The notes beneath the pieces are model-generated. The model was not told the DNA's origin, ran no database searches, and worked only from the letters and a program-made list of their open reading frames with translations. From the NCBI RefSeq assembly GCF_001544215.1, contig NZ_BCQB01000015.1, forward strand, positions 1 to 58,002: 58,002 bases of DNA, given 5' to 3'. Within the stretch, counting starts at the first letter, position 1. Every line of letters starts with the position of its first letter. Made by a program: the position numbers and the translations under genes. The stretch comes from Enterococcus durans NBRC 100479 = LMG 10746 (GTDB lineage Bacteria; Bacillota; Bacilli; Lactobacillales; Enterococcaceae). Below, in pieces: positions 50,349 to 58,002 of the stretch.

Positions 50349-50745
50349 TTATGACTGTTTGACCTTTTTACTTTCGGTTTTATTGCAGATTTTATCTTTT
50401 GGTAATGTTCGCTTGTGTGCGCTTTGTTGTTTTTCAGCCTGCTTCGAGACTCTCGTTGATGCGAAACTAGTTGTAGCAGCAGAATTATCTCTGGTATTTT
50501 TTTGTTTTGTCACTTGCTCTTTGCACATCGTTTCCTTTTATTTCACTACTCTTTTTTTGCTTTTCGATCTGATCTCGGCTTTCCCTTTTTAGTGCACTTC
50601 CACTAGCTTCTTGTACCGTATCTTTTTCCACATTCTCTTTTTGTGTAAATCCATCTCTCATACTTTTCCCTAAAGAAATGACTATAGCCTTTGCCTCGAC
50701 AAACGCACAATGCAAAAATTTGCTACCATCTTCAGGATTTACCAT
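50349..50745 (-). pseudogene. Small charged protein, possibly YtxH-like, frameshifted
   Basis: An 86-residue frame starts MVNPEDGSKFLHCAFVEAKA and continues KSMRDGFTQKENVEKDTVQE, then Lys/Glu-rich sequence ending SDKTKKYQR. One base added in its A7 run would continue it into another open frame, TRDNSAATTSFASTRVSKQA then EKQQSAHKRTLPKDK, ending VKQS. The N-terminus loosely resembles YtxH domains (KFL-GA-VG...GK-MRD) with residues lost. In Bacillus ytxH lies near ccpA, which supports this. No strong ribosome site is seen. Function not assigned. Confidence 0.45.
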
Positions 50746-50787
50746 TTCATTTTATAAAACTCATCAGTCCTTATTGACAAAGAGCCC

Positions 50788-50830
50788 AAAAAATACCCAC
50801 TAACTTGGCTACTAGTCCAAATTAGTGGGT
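50788..50830 (-). terminator. Terminator of ccpA
   Basis: Minus-strand ACCCACTAATTTGG pairs with CCAAGTTAGTGGGT (one G-U pair), followed by ATTTTTT. It lies about 95 bases after the ccpA stop. Confidence 0.85.
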
Positions 50831-50924
50831 GAATTACATTATTAATCTACTATTTTAAAGGTACTACAACTTTTCAACGGCATATTTTCTCAAAGATATA
50901 CATGATTTTGCTGTAGAGTCGTTT

Positions 50925-51926
50925 TTATTTTGTTGAGCCTTTTTCTTCGATCCCGTATGGTAAAATGATCGTTTTTTCTTCTACTTCTTCTTTGTTCATC
51001 ATTTTTGTAAGTAAGCGCATTGATACCGCACCAAGATCATACAAAGGTTGAGTGATACTTGTTAGACGTGGGCGAGCAACTTCTGTTAGTAATGAGTTGT
51101 TACTTGTGATGATTTCGAATTCTTCAGGTACTTTTACGCCTCTATCTAAAAGTCCATCTAAAATACCGATTGCTAATTCATCATCTGAAACATAGACAGC
51201 TGTTGCACCACTGTTGTGGATACGTTCTACTAATGACAACCCATCTTTGAAGTTGTATTCTGCTTCAAAGATCAAGCCTTCACTGTAAGGCAAGTTGTTT
51301 TCTTTCAATGCTTCTTTGTAGCCCTTCAAGCGATTTTGTCCATTGATTGGATCAATCAAGGCACCACTGACAAACGCGATTTTCTTATTACCGCTTTTAG
51401 CTAATTTGTTTACTGCATCTTTTGTAGCAGTTGTATAGTCAATATTGACACTACCAACTTGTTCATCTGGATCGATCGAACCTGCTAAAACAACAGGTGT
51501 TTTTGAGCGAGAGAATTCCCCGCGGATCTCATCAGTAATATGATGCCCCATAAAGATCACACCATCTACTTGTTTCGCTAATAGATTGTTTAGCACATTT
51601 ACTTCTTTTTGGTCATTTCCATCAGAGTTTGCTAAAATGATATTGTATTTGTACATTGTGGCAACATCATCGATTCCGCGTGCTAATGAAGCAAAGAACA
51701 TATTGCTGACATCAGGAATGATCACACCGACAGTAGTTGTTTTTTTACTTGCCAATCCACGTGCTACAGCATTTGGACGATAATCTAAACGATCAATGAC
51801 TTCCAGTACTTTTTTTCTTGTGGCAGGTTTTACATTGGGATTGCCATTGACAACACGTGAAACAGTAGCCATCGAAACATTTGCCTCTCTTGCTACATCG
51901 TAAATAGTAATTGTTCGCTTTTCCAT
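50925..51926 (-). CDS. ccpA: Catabolite control protein A
   Basis: 333 residues, exactly the usual CcpA length. LacI-type helix-turn-helix TIYDVAREANVSMATVSRVV and hinge NPNVKPATRKKVLEVIDRL are followed by the periplasmic-binding-like core GVIIPDVSNMFFASLARGID that binds HPr-Ser-P. It represses or activates carbon genes through cre sites, one of which is recognisable at the bglG operon here. The start is the ATG after AGGAGAACAACA; the longer frame to 51995 runs into the promoter. Divergent from pepQ, the conserved arrangement in lactic acid bacteria. Confidence 0.97.
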   Translation of the reverse strand: MEKRTITIYDVAREANVSMATVSRVVNGNPNVKPATRKKVLEVIDRLDYRPNAVARGLASKKTTTVGVIIPDVSNMFFASLARGIDDVATMYKYNIILANSDGNDQKEVNVLNNLLAKQVDGVIFMGHHITDEIRGEFSRSKTPVVLAGSIDPDEQVGSVNIDYTTATKDAVNKLAKSGNKKIAFVSGALIDPINGQNRLKGYKEALKENNLPYSEGLIFEAEYNFKDGLSLVERIHNSGATAVYVSDDELAIGILDGLLDRGVKVPEEFEIITSNNSLLTEVARPRLTSITQPLYDLGAVSMRLLTKMMNKEEVEEKTIILPYGIEEKGSTK

Positions 51927-51985
51927 TGTTGTTCTCCTATTCATTTTTATATGTTTTCTGAAAATACGCTTTACATTTCTTAGAT

Positions 51986-52095
51986 AGAATATCAAATTAT
52001 ACTCGAAATTGCAACCGTTTTACCACTGTTTTCATAAAATTTTTACTTTTTTCACTTTTTTAGACATTGGTCTTTTAATCAATAAGTGGTACAAT
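51986..52095. promoter_or_regulatory. Divergent ccpA and pepQ promoters
   Basis: For ccpA, minus-strand TTGCAA (52009-52014) and TATTCT (51986-51991), 17 bases apart; an alternative TATAAT also lies between. For pepQ, TTGGTC (52067-52072) and TACAAT (52090-52095), 17 bases apart. TTGCAACCGTTTTACCA (from 52009) is a loose cre-like sequence over the ccpA -35 box and could mediate autoregulation. Confidence 0.65.
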
Positions 52096-52134
52096 TATCT
52101 AATAATTCAATAAATTAGAAAGAAGGATGCCAAA

Positions 52135-53238
52135 ATGAATAACGTAAAAATCAACGAATTACGTAAATGGATGGCTCAAAAACAAGCGGATCTGGCTTAT
52201 ATCAGTGATCCTGGACACATTGCTTATTTTTCAGGATATGAAAGTGAACCACATGAACGTGTCTTGGCGCTCTTTATTCCACTTGAACAAGATCCTTTTT
52301 TATTCACCCCTGCTTTAGAAGTTGAAGATGCACAAAATAGTAGCTGGACTTTTGATGTACGTGGATATTTGGACAGCGAAAACCCTTGGGAAATTATCGG
52401 GAAAGAATTACGCACTCGTTATGGACAACCCGGAAAAATCGGGATCGAAAAAAATGCTTTAACAGTTGATCGCTTTGATGCTATCTCTGATCAACTAGTT
52501 GGTACAGATGATTTCATTGACTTGACTTCTATCATCCAACGATTGCAATTGATCAAAACAGTTGAAGAAAAAGATAAATTGATTGCCGCAGGTAAATGGG
52601 CAGATGTTGCGTTTGAAGTTGGCTTCAAGGCAGTCAAAGAAGGCATCACTGAACAAGCAATCATCGCAGAAATCGAATATCAATTGAAAAAACAAGGTGT
52701 CTCACAAATGTCATTTGACACAATTGTTCTTGCTGGTATGAATGCTGCTAGTCCTCATGGTACACCTGGTAGTACCAAAGTGACACCAAATGAACTTGTC
52801 TTATTCGATCTTGGTGTTGTTTGGGACGGTTATTGCAGTGATGCTACACGTACTGTCGCTTACAAGAAACCAACAGAATTCCAAGAAAAAATCTACAATA
52901 TCACCCTTGAAGCGCAATTAACTGCACAAGCAGCTGTGCGACCTGGTGTTACAGCCGCTGAACTAGATCAGATTGCCCGTAATGTTATCAATAGCTACGG
53001 CTATGGAGAATACTTCAATCACCGCTTAGGTCATGGAATTGGTACAACTGTTCATGAATTTCCTTCTCTAGTTGAAGGAAACGATTTGATCATTGAAGAA
53101 GGCATGTGCTTCTCACTTGAACCAGGGATCTATATTCCTGGAAAAGTCGGCGTACGAATCGAAGACTGTGTCTACGTAACAAAAGATGGTTGTGTACCAT
53201 TTACTACCACATCAAAAGAGTTACGAATCTTAGATTAA
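52135..53238 (+). CDS. pepQ: Xaa-Pro dipeptidase (M24 family)
   Basis: 367 residues: an N-terminal creatinase-like domain (1-125) and a C-terminal pita-bread domain with metal ligands in LFDLGVVWDGYCSDATRT (two Asp), HRLGHGIGTTVHEFPS (His), SLEPGIY (Glu) and GVRIEDCVYV (Glu). It hydrolyses dipeptides with C-terminal proline. AAGGATG precedes the ATG. The pepQ-ccpA divergent pair is conserved in Lactobacillales. It ends at a strong hairpin. Confidence 0.96.
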   Translation: MNNVKINELRKWMAQKQADLAYISDPGHIAYFSGYESEPHERVLALFIPLEQDPFLFTPALEVEDAQNSSWTFDVRGYLDSENPWEIIGKELRTRYGQPGKIGIEKNALTVDRFDAISDQLVGTDDFIDLTSIIQRLQLIKTVEEKDKLIAAGKWADVAFEVGFKAVKEGITEQAIIAEIEYQLKKQGVSQMSFDTIVLAGMNAASPHGTPGSTKVTPNELVLFDLGVVWDGYCSDATRTVAYKKPTEFQEKIYNITLEAQLTAQAAVRPGVTAAELDQIARNVINSYGYGEYFNHRLGHGIGTTVHEFPSLVEGNDLIIEEGMCFSLEPGIYIPGKVGVRIEDCVYVTKDGCVPFTTTSKELRILD

Positions 53239-53266
53239 TCTCTTGATCCATTTCAATAGTTAAAAG

Positions 53267-53310
53267 AATCCTCCAAAAGAAGCAGAAACCATTGCTTCTT
53301 TTGGAGGATT
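53267..53310. terminator. Bidirectional terminator between pepQ and the subtilase gene
   Basis: A perfect 18-bp stem AATCCTCCAAAAGAAGCA and its complement with an eight-base loop, followed by TATTGTT on the plus side. It lies between the convergent pepQ and subtilase stops. Confidence 0.9.
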
Positions 53311-53346
53311 TATTGTTCATTGCAACATCTTCAGTAGCCTGAAGGA

Positions 53347-56300
53347 TTACCTAGTTTTTCCTTTTTTAACTCTCATGAAAATAATCCCTACTCCACTAGC
53401 ACAGATCAAGAGACCGATGATCAACAGTGCTATTTCAGAACGATCATTTGTGGTGGGAAATACCTTGTTCTCTTTTGACAATAGCTGATCTCCTACTTTA
53501 TTGGCGAGTTGCAGTTGTTTTTTTGGAGAACCAGAGAGATTTTCTGTTAGTAGATCTGTGGCTTCCACATTGGAAACACGCTCCTGATTTTTTTGTTTTT
53601 GCTCAATTGGGCTTGTCTCTACCTTTAGAGGCTGATTTGCTGCCATGGTTTTAACCGCCTCGAGTTGAGGCTTACTTTCATTTTCTGGCGTATTTTTAGT
53701 AGCTGTCTTAACGACTGTTTCCGCTACTTTATTTTCGGTTAAACTAAGCTGTTCTTTTACGACATCACTTGTATTTCCTGCTTGATCTTCCGTACGCACA
53801 TAGAGTTCTGTGTCTTTAGTTACCTCAAATGGTTGAGTATATTTTTGCCATGTTTTCCCTTTATCCATACTATAGGATAGTTGGTGCACTGCAGCTTCTT
53901 CCTTAGAAAGCTGTTTTTCATAACCTAGTGTCACTTTGATTGCGTTTTGACCTCTTTCTAATTGTATAGAAGGTCCACTAGCAACCTCTTTTCGAATCGC
54001 TTTTACTTCGTATTTGGCTACAGCTGATTCATTCCCATATTTATCTTTATACTTATAATAAACAGTTTTATTTTCAGCAATTGCCACGTCATCTTTGACC
54101 TTGGACCATGTATTTCCATCAATAGAATAGTATAATTCTGCATCTGTTCTCTCATCTACATGTAAAGTAACTACTTGATTGGCAACCGTTTGATTACTTT
54201 GGATAACAGGAGTTGCTAACATTACATGATGATAACCAACAGTCACAATCATACTGACATGATTATTTAGGGTATCTACTAAATCAAACTCGACTTGGTT
54301 CAATCCATCTTCGATATCAATAGGATAATCGACGGTTGTCGCTTGACGGCCGGCATAGTATTTTTCATTATACACACCATGATTTCCATCACTGTAGGCA
54401 TTATTCAAATTGATATATAACCTGTACCCAGCTAAATTATCGTTGACTTCAGCTCTAACCGCATAAGGATTTTGATTCGTATAGGCAAAATAATTTCCCT
54501 GACTGTCCACTGTTAGATTTGGTAAGATCAAACTAGGCAAAGTTGAATCGATCACGATAGGATAACTATAATTCATGACTGGTCGCCCATCGTTCAGACG
54601 ATTGTCTTGTGCATAGATTTTCAATGCATGTTTCCCATTATCCACATTTTTCATGACGTAGCTGAATGCAAGTGTATCAGGATCATAATTGATTTTCTCG
54701 TCATTCAAGCGGAAATCTGTAACTGGATATTTTAGTTTCCCGCTGATCTGCAATTCTTTTGTTTGAACATTGTAATAATTACTCATTTTGTTTGCTATAA
54801 TCGCCCCGCCATTTAGTTGCTCAAATTCAACTAGATCTCCAGTATAACTGGTTGTATCTACAGTTATTATAACAACGGTTGACTCCGTCACCTCATCATT
54901 TGAGTTATAAGAAGACACAAGCAATTTATTTTCTCCAAACACTAATGGAATATCCCCATCAAATTCACCGTTACTAGTTAAACTACTTGTCAAATCGACA
55001 CTTTTTTTAGCGGACTGGTTTTCGACACTCACTTTCACTCCATTTGTTTTTCCTTTCAAATGATAATTTTCTGAATGGGCGATTGCTTTTCCAGATGCAT
55101 CCACTCCTTCTATCTCAAGAGTTGGTGCTTGATCAACAAAAGTAAAGTGGTAAGTGCCCAGTATATTTTTTCCAGTTGCGTCCTCTGAAAAGACAACCGT
55201 ATTTTGTGCTACTGCTGGAACAGCCACAGAAAAGGCTCCGGTAGTGCCAGTTACTGTCTTTATACCATTCGCAAATAATTCTGTATTTGGTAAATACGTT
55301 CCTTTGATGTTATACGACTTATTCACTTTATCATAACTATAAGAATCCGAAGTAATAACAGAGTTATCTGTAAGGTTGAGCAACTTCAACACTCCAACTG
55401 CTCCATTGATTACTTGACCTGTTTGCCCATCATAATACTTTCCTGGATCTATCGTCGTATTCAACGCATTATCCGAAACCTCTATACGTATAAAATTTTG
55501 CCCATTTAACAGTAATTTCCCCACCCCTGGCAATACATAAACATTTTGCTGTCCACTTACAGGAGAGAGCGTTCCCCTATACCTTTTTCCATTAATTTCA
55601 AAATAGAGCAGATTATTTACACCTGAACCATTATCCTCGAATTCTACTAAGAGGTCCTGCCCGCCAGCAATGCTCACTCCGTGTATTATTGGTGGGAGCG
55701 TGTCTACTTTCAGTGGATAATACGTGAGTTGTTCTCCCTGACCACTTTCAGTTTCAGTTGTTATTTTATATCTGTATTGTCCATCTGGTACTGTATTCAT
55801 CTTTCCTGTTTTAGTGTCATATATTTTCCCATCCCATTCTCCATTTTTTACTTCATGGACACTCCATTTTCCATTATCCAGGTTAAAGAAATCCTTACGC
55901 TGATTTCTTTCTTCATAGACTTTTTGAATGACATGGTCATTTGCGTCAACGATTTCGTATTTTGCATAAGCATAGTTTCGATAAAAGTATAAGTATGGAA
56001 ATGCAGAGTCGTAATGTCCATCCCCATTAGGAGAAATAGCTACACTATCAGGATCGACATCTGAATTTTTAACACCTAATATATTTCGACTATTAATATC
56101 CACTAAAAAACCAGCGCGTGTCGGGATATTTTTTCCTCCCGGTTGATTATACGGCGGAGAAGTGATCAGTTCCGCATCATAATCACCATAATAGCCCATA
56201 TATGGAAGCACTAAATCAGGCGTATTATCTCCGCTAAATCCAACATACCCTTCAACGAATTGCTGTCTGTCAAATGTAGCTGGCAACTGCAACGTTACAG

Positions 56301-58002
56301 TGACTTCGATACTAGCTTTAGCAGGCACTTCGATTTTTTGATTGGCTGTTGTTAGACTTGCTCCATTGATCTTACTATCATAAAGTTCTAAAGATGTCTT
56401 TTCTATATCTTGTGTGTATACGCCACCGTAATCATTGAATACATAACTTTTTGTGTCATTTCCATAATTTGTTAAAGTCACTTTAAAGTTGGTTTGTTCT
56501 GTAATTTCTTTCAAAGTGAATACTGCATCATGATCACTGGCGTCAGTTGCACTCAATGTGTTTTCCAAAGCAGCGCCGACATTAAGCAACCCCGCCCCCT
56601 GTTGACGAGGCGAATAAATCGAATTTACATGGTCGTGGTCAATTAAAGGGATAGCCGTATTCATAAGCGTATTTTTAGCAAATTGCGGCAAATCTTTTCT
56701 CGGGATATTCAACTGACTATTTTTAGCCGATTGATAGATCAATGCCTCTGCTCCTGCTACAAATGGTGACGCCATCGAAGTCCCATTCATTGATTGGTAC
56801 GAATTGTCATTTGCCAATGAGTAAATATTTCCACCTGGCGCAGTGATTTCTGGTTTGAATTCTAAGGTTGGTGTGGGTCCCCAAGATGAAAAAGTGGACA
56901 TTTTTCCCGCCTGATTATTTGGTATGACCTCCTCTCTAAAATCAAAAGTGAATTGTTTCTGCTGTTGCATTGCAGAAATCAATTGGGTCCCTTCACTAGT
57001 AAAAACACAAATGGTTGGATAAGAAAGATCCGTCAAAGTTGGTGCATATTGAGCATCTTCATAGATCACAGCTGCTACTGCTCCAGCTTTTTTCACATTT
57101 GCTACTTTTTCGGAATGATTCGTTGTATCTCCATGAATCAAAGCAATCTTATTTTTAGCATCAAGTCGGGAGAGTTCTTCCTTACTAGCGCTTCCCGCGT
57201 CAATTAGCTCATGCTTATTTTTAAGGTCTGAGTAATCAGCAGTTGGTGCTATCATATATGGCTGCAAGTCTCCATTATAAGAAGCATAGCCATTGAACTG
57301 AATCCCCTCTACATGAAAAAGAGGAAGTGTAGCTGTTGTATTTTCCGCAGAAGCGACACTCAAGGCAGAAGAAACAACTGCGGGAGAAGAAATCATCGAC
57401 TGATCATCTGTCCCTAGTATATCCGTTGCAGCTCCAGATATAGTGCCACTAGTTGCTGCATTTCCTGCAGCAATCACACATAAGACCCCTGCATCCGAAG
57501 CTGCTTGGATCGCTAATTGTTCTGGGTCAGAAGCATCACTATTTCCAGCATCACTTCCTAAACTCATATTGATGACATCCGCTCCTAAAACAACAGAGTC
57601 TTCAATAGCTGCGATGATATCATCAGACACACAGCTTTGGTTATCATTATTGGAAAAAACTTTCATCGCTAATAATTGTGCTTCTGGTGCGACACCCTTT
57701 ACTACGCCGTTAGCTGACGCAATTCCAGCCACATGCTGTCCATGCATCACTGAACTTTGATCAACAACATCTTCCGATTCGTCCGCATAATTATGTCCAA
57801 AAGGAACTTTAGCTGAAAAGTACTTTCCATAACCTAGATTTTTTATTTTTTGATCCGCTTCTTGTTTTTCAAGTTGCACTCCTGTGTTCTTACTCAATTT
57901 GAGATCCTGATGATTAGGGTCCATCCCTGAATCGATAATCGAAATAACTGTATTTTCACCTTTAAAATTATAGTCATTCCAAGCTTTTTCAATATCTGCT
58001 GG
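53347..58002 (-). CDS. Large cell-surface S8 subtilisin-like protease (C5a peptidase/lactocepin type), 5' end outside window
   Basis: 1551 residues are visible; signal peptide and prodomain lie beyond the window. Numbering from the first visible residue: catalytic Asp24 in ISIIDSGMD, His87 in VMHGQHVAG, Ser409 in NGTSMASPFVAGA, with an inserted PA domain (about 220-350) between His and Ser. An Fn3-like domain of the C5a-peptidase type follows (about 500-600), then about 800 residues of Ig-like repeats and, near the end, two chitobiase-like repeats (ELYYSIDGNTWSKVKDD and LSYSMDKGKTWQKYTQP). A Lys/Glu/Gln-rich linker precedes FPTTNDRS, a hydrophobic helix and RVKKGKTR, a sorting-signal layout without LPxTG. 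It probably degrades extracellular or host proteins. It is convergent with pepQ. Confidence 0.93.
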   Translation of the reverse strand, partial: PADIEKAWNDYNFKGENTVISIIDSGMDPNHQDLKLSKNTGVQLEKQEADQKIKNLGYGKYFSAKVPFGHNYADESEDVVDQSSVMHGQHVAGIASANGVVKGVAPEAQLLAMKVFSNNDNQSCVSDDIIAAIEDSVVLGADVINMSLGSDAGNSDASDPEQLAIQAASDAGVLCVIAAGNAATSGTISGAATDILGTDDQSMISSPAVVSSALSVASAENTTATLPLFHVEGIQFNGYASYNGDLQPYMIAPTADYSDLKNKHELIDAGSASKEELSRLDAKNKIALIHGDTTNHSEKVANVKKAGAVAAVIYEDAQYAPTLTDLSYPTICVFTSEGTQLISAMQQQKQFTFDFREEVIPNNQAGKMSTFSSWGPTPTLEFKPEITAPGGNIYSLANDNSYQSMNGTSMASPFVAGAEALIYQSAKNSQLNIPRKDLPQFAKNTLMNTAIPLIDHDHVNSIYSPRQQGAGLLNVGAALENTLSATDASDHDAVFTLKEITEQTNFKVTLTNYGNDTKSYVFNDYGGVYTQDIEKTSLELYDSKINGASLTTANQKIEVPAKASIEVTVTLQLPATFDRQQFVEGYVGFSGDNTPDLVLPYMGYYGDYDAELITSPPYNQPGGKNIPTRAGFLVDINSRNILGVKNSDVDPDSVAISPNGDGHYDSAFPYLYFYRNYAYAKYEIVDANDHVIQKVYEERNQRKDFFNLDNGKWSVHEVKNGEWDGKIYDTKTGKMNTVPDGQYRYKITTETESGQGEQLTYYPLKVDTLPPIIHGVSIAGGQDLLVEFEDNGSGVNNLLYFEINGKRYRGTLSPVSGQQNVYVLPGVGKLLLNGQNFIRIEVSDNALNTTIDPGKYYDGQTGQVINGAVGVLKLLNLTDNSVITSDSYSYDKVNKSYNIKGTYLPNTELFANGIKTVTGTTGAFSVAVPAVAQNTVVFSEDATGKNILGTYHFTFVDQAPTLEIEGVDASGKAIAHSENYHLKGKTNGVKVSVENQSAKKSVDLTSSLTSNGEFDGDIPLVFGENKLLVSSYNSNDEVTESTVVIITVDTTSYTGDLVEFEQLNGGAIIANKMSNYYNVQTKELQISGKLKYPVTDFRLNDEKINYDPDTLAFSYVMKNVDNGKHALKIYAQDNRLNDGRPVMNYSYPIVIDSTLPSLILPNLTVDSQGNYFAYTNQNPYAVRAEVNDNLAGYRLYINLNNAYSDGNHGVYNEKYYAGRQATTVDYPIDIEDGLNQVEFDLVDTLNNHVSMIVTVGYHHVMLATPVIQSNQTVANQVVTLHVDERTDAELYYSIDGNTWSKVKDDVAIAENKTVYYKYKDKYGNESAVAKYEVKAIRKEVASGPSIQLERGQNAIKVTLGYEKQLSKEEAAVHQLSYSMDKGKTWQKYTQPFEVTKDTELYVRTEDQAGNTSDVVKEQLSLTENKVAETVVKTATKNTPENESKPQLEAVKTMAANQPLKVETSPIEQKQKNQERVSNVEATDLLTENLSGSPKKQLQLANKVGDQLLSKENKVFPTTNDRSEIALLIIGLLICASGVGIIFMRVKKGKTR

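Noticed and set aside
50227-50592. 121-codon plus-strand ORF downstream of pbpF
   Set aside because: It starts inside the core of repeat copy E and runs opposite to the Lys/Glu-rich minus-strand remnant; the Phe/Leu/Cys-rich composition is what an antisense frame of that remnant gives, and there is no ribosome site.
53427-53654. Plus-strand ORF within the subtilase 3' end
   Set aside because: Shadow of the subtilase C-terminus; no start signal and it faces the pepQ terminator.

Overview
This window is a stretch of low-GC Gram-positive (Firmicutes, Lactobacillales) chromosome. The best fit is an Enterococcus of the E. faecium group. That is inferred from gene content and order (phoH-pgpH-ybeY-dgkA-era-recO-glyQS; a class A PBP next to divergent ccpA/pepQ), from strong AGGAGG-type ribosome sites, and from the protein sequences. 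No database search was possible. Most genes lie on the minus strand; the plus-strand genes are a transposase remnant, brnQ, the PDRP gene, rpiR, mntH, pbpF and pepQ.

Layout. (1) 1-6100: a GntR-controlled galactosamine/galactoside operon: regulator, AgaS deaminase/isomerase, LacD aldolase, LacC kinase, a broken GH35 beta-galactosidase, and the first gene of a mannose-family PTS cut by the window edge. Substrate would enter through the PTS and leave as triose phosphates through the tagatose-6-phosphate route. (2) 6351-7266: a decayed ISL3-family element. (3) 7333-17036: a housekeeping block: glycyl-tRNA synthetase with a glycine T-box, recO, era, dgkA, ybeY, pgpH, phoH. (4) 17315-21419: T-box-controlled brnQ, yqeY, rpsU, a Zur-like Fur regulator and a PDRP-type kinase. 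(5) 21420-28367: an accessory strip rich in intergenic repeats and broken genes (a truncated XRE regulator overlapping an unknown membrane-anchored ORF, a decayed gene remnant, an ArsR-PfpI-epimerase operon with a homopolymer frameshift). (6) 28368-32861: ArsR, phosphoglucomutase, nitroreductase, thioredoxin reductase. (7) 32977-39990: a beta-glucoside locus: GH1 and GH4 phospho-beta-glucosidases, divergent RpiR regulator, beta-glucoside PTS, and a BglG-type antiterminator gene with an in-frame stop behind an intact-looking RAT/terminator leader and a cre-like site. (8) 40000-44423: an ABC ATPase remnant, a heterodimeric multidrug ABC exporter, and YneF. (9) 44581-53310: mntH with a metal-repressor-like box, nfo, pbpF, a frameshifted possible YtxH-like gene, ccpA and pepQ. 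(10) 53347-58002: a very large surface subtilase, 5' end outside the window, with an unusual C-terminal sorting-like signal.

The most unusual feature is a family of modular, hairpin-rich intergenic repeats: five large copies plus at least two fragments in 58 kb. All copies share an approximately 120-bp core whose hairpin arms co-vary between some copies, and the position next to the core holds different hairpins in different copies. Carbohydrate loci in this window carry several lesions (GH35 nonsense plus frameshift, bglG nonsense), which suggests recent loss of host- or plant-glycan use or, for a single lesion, sequence error.
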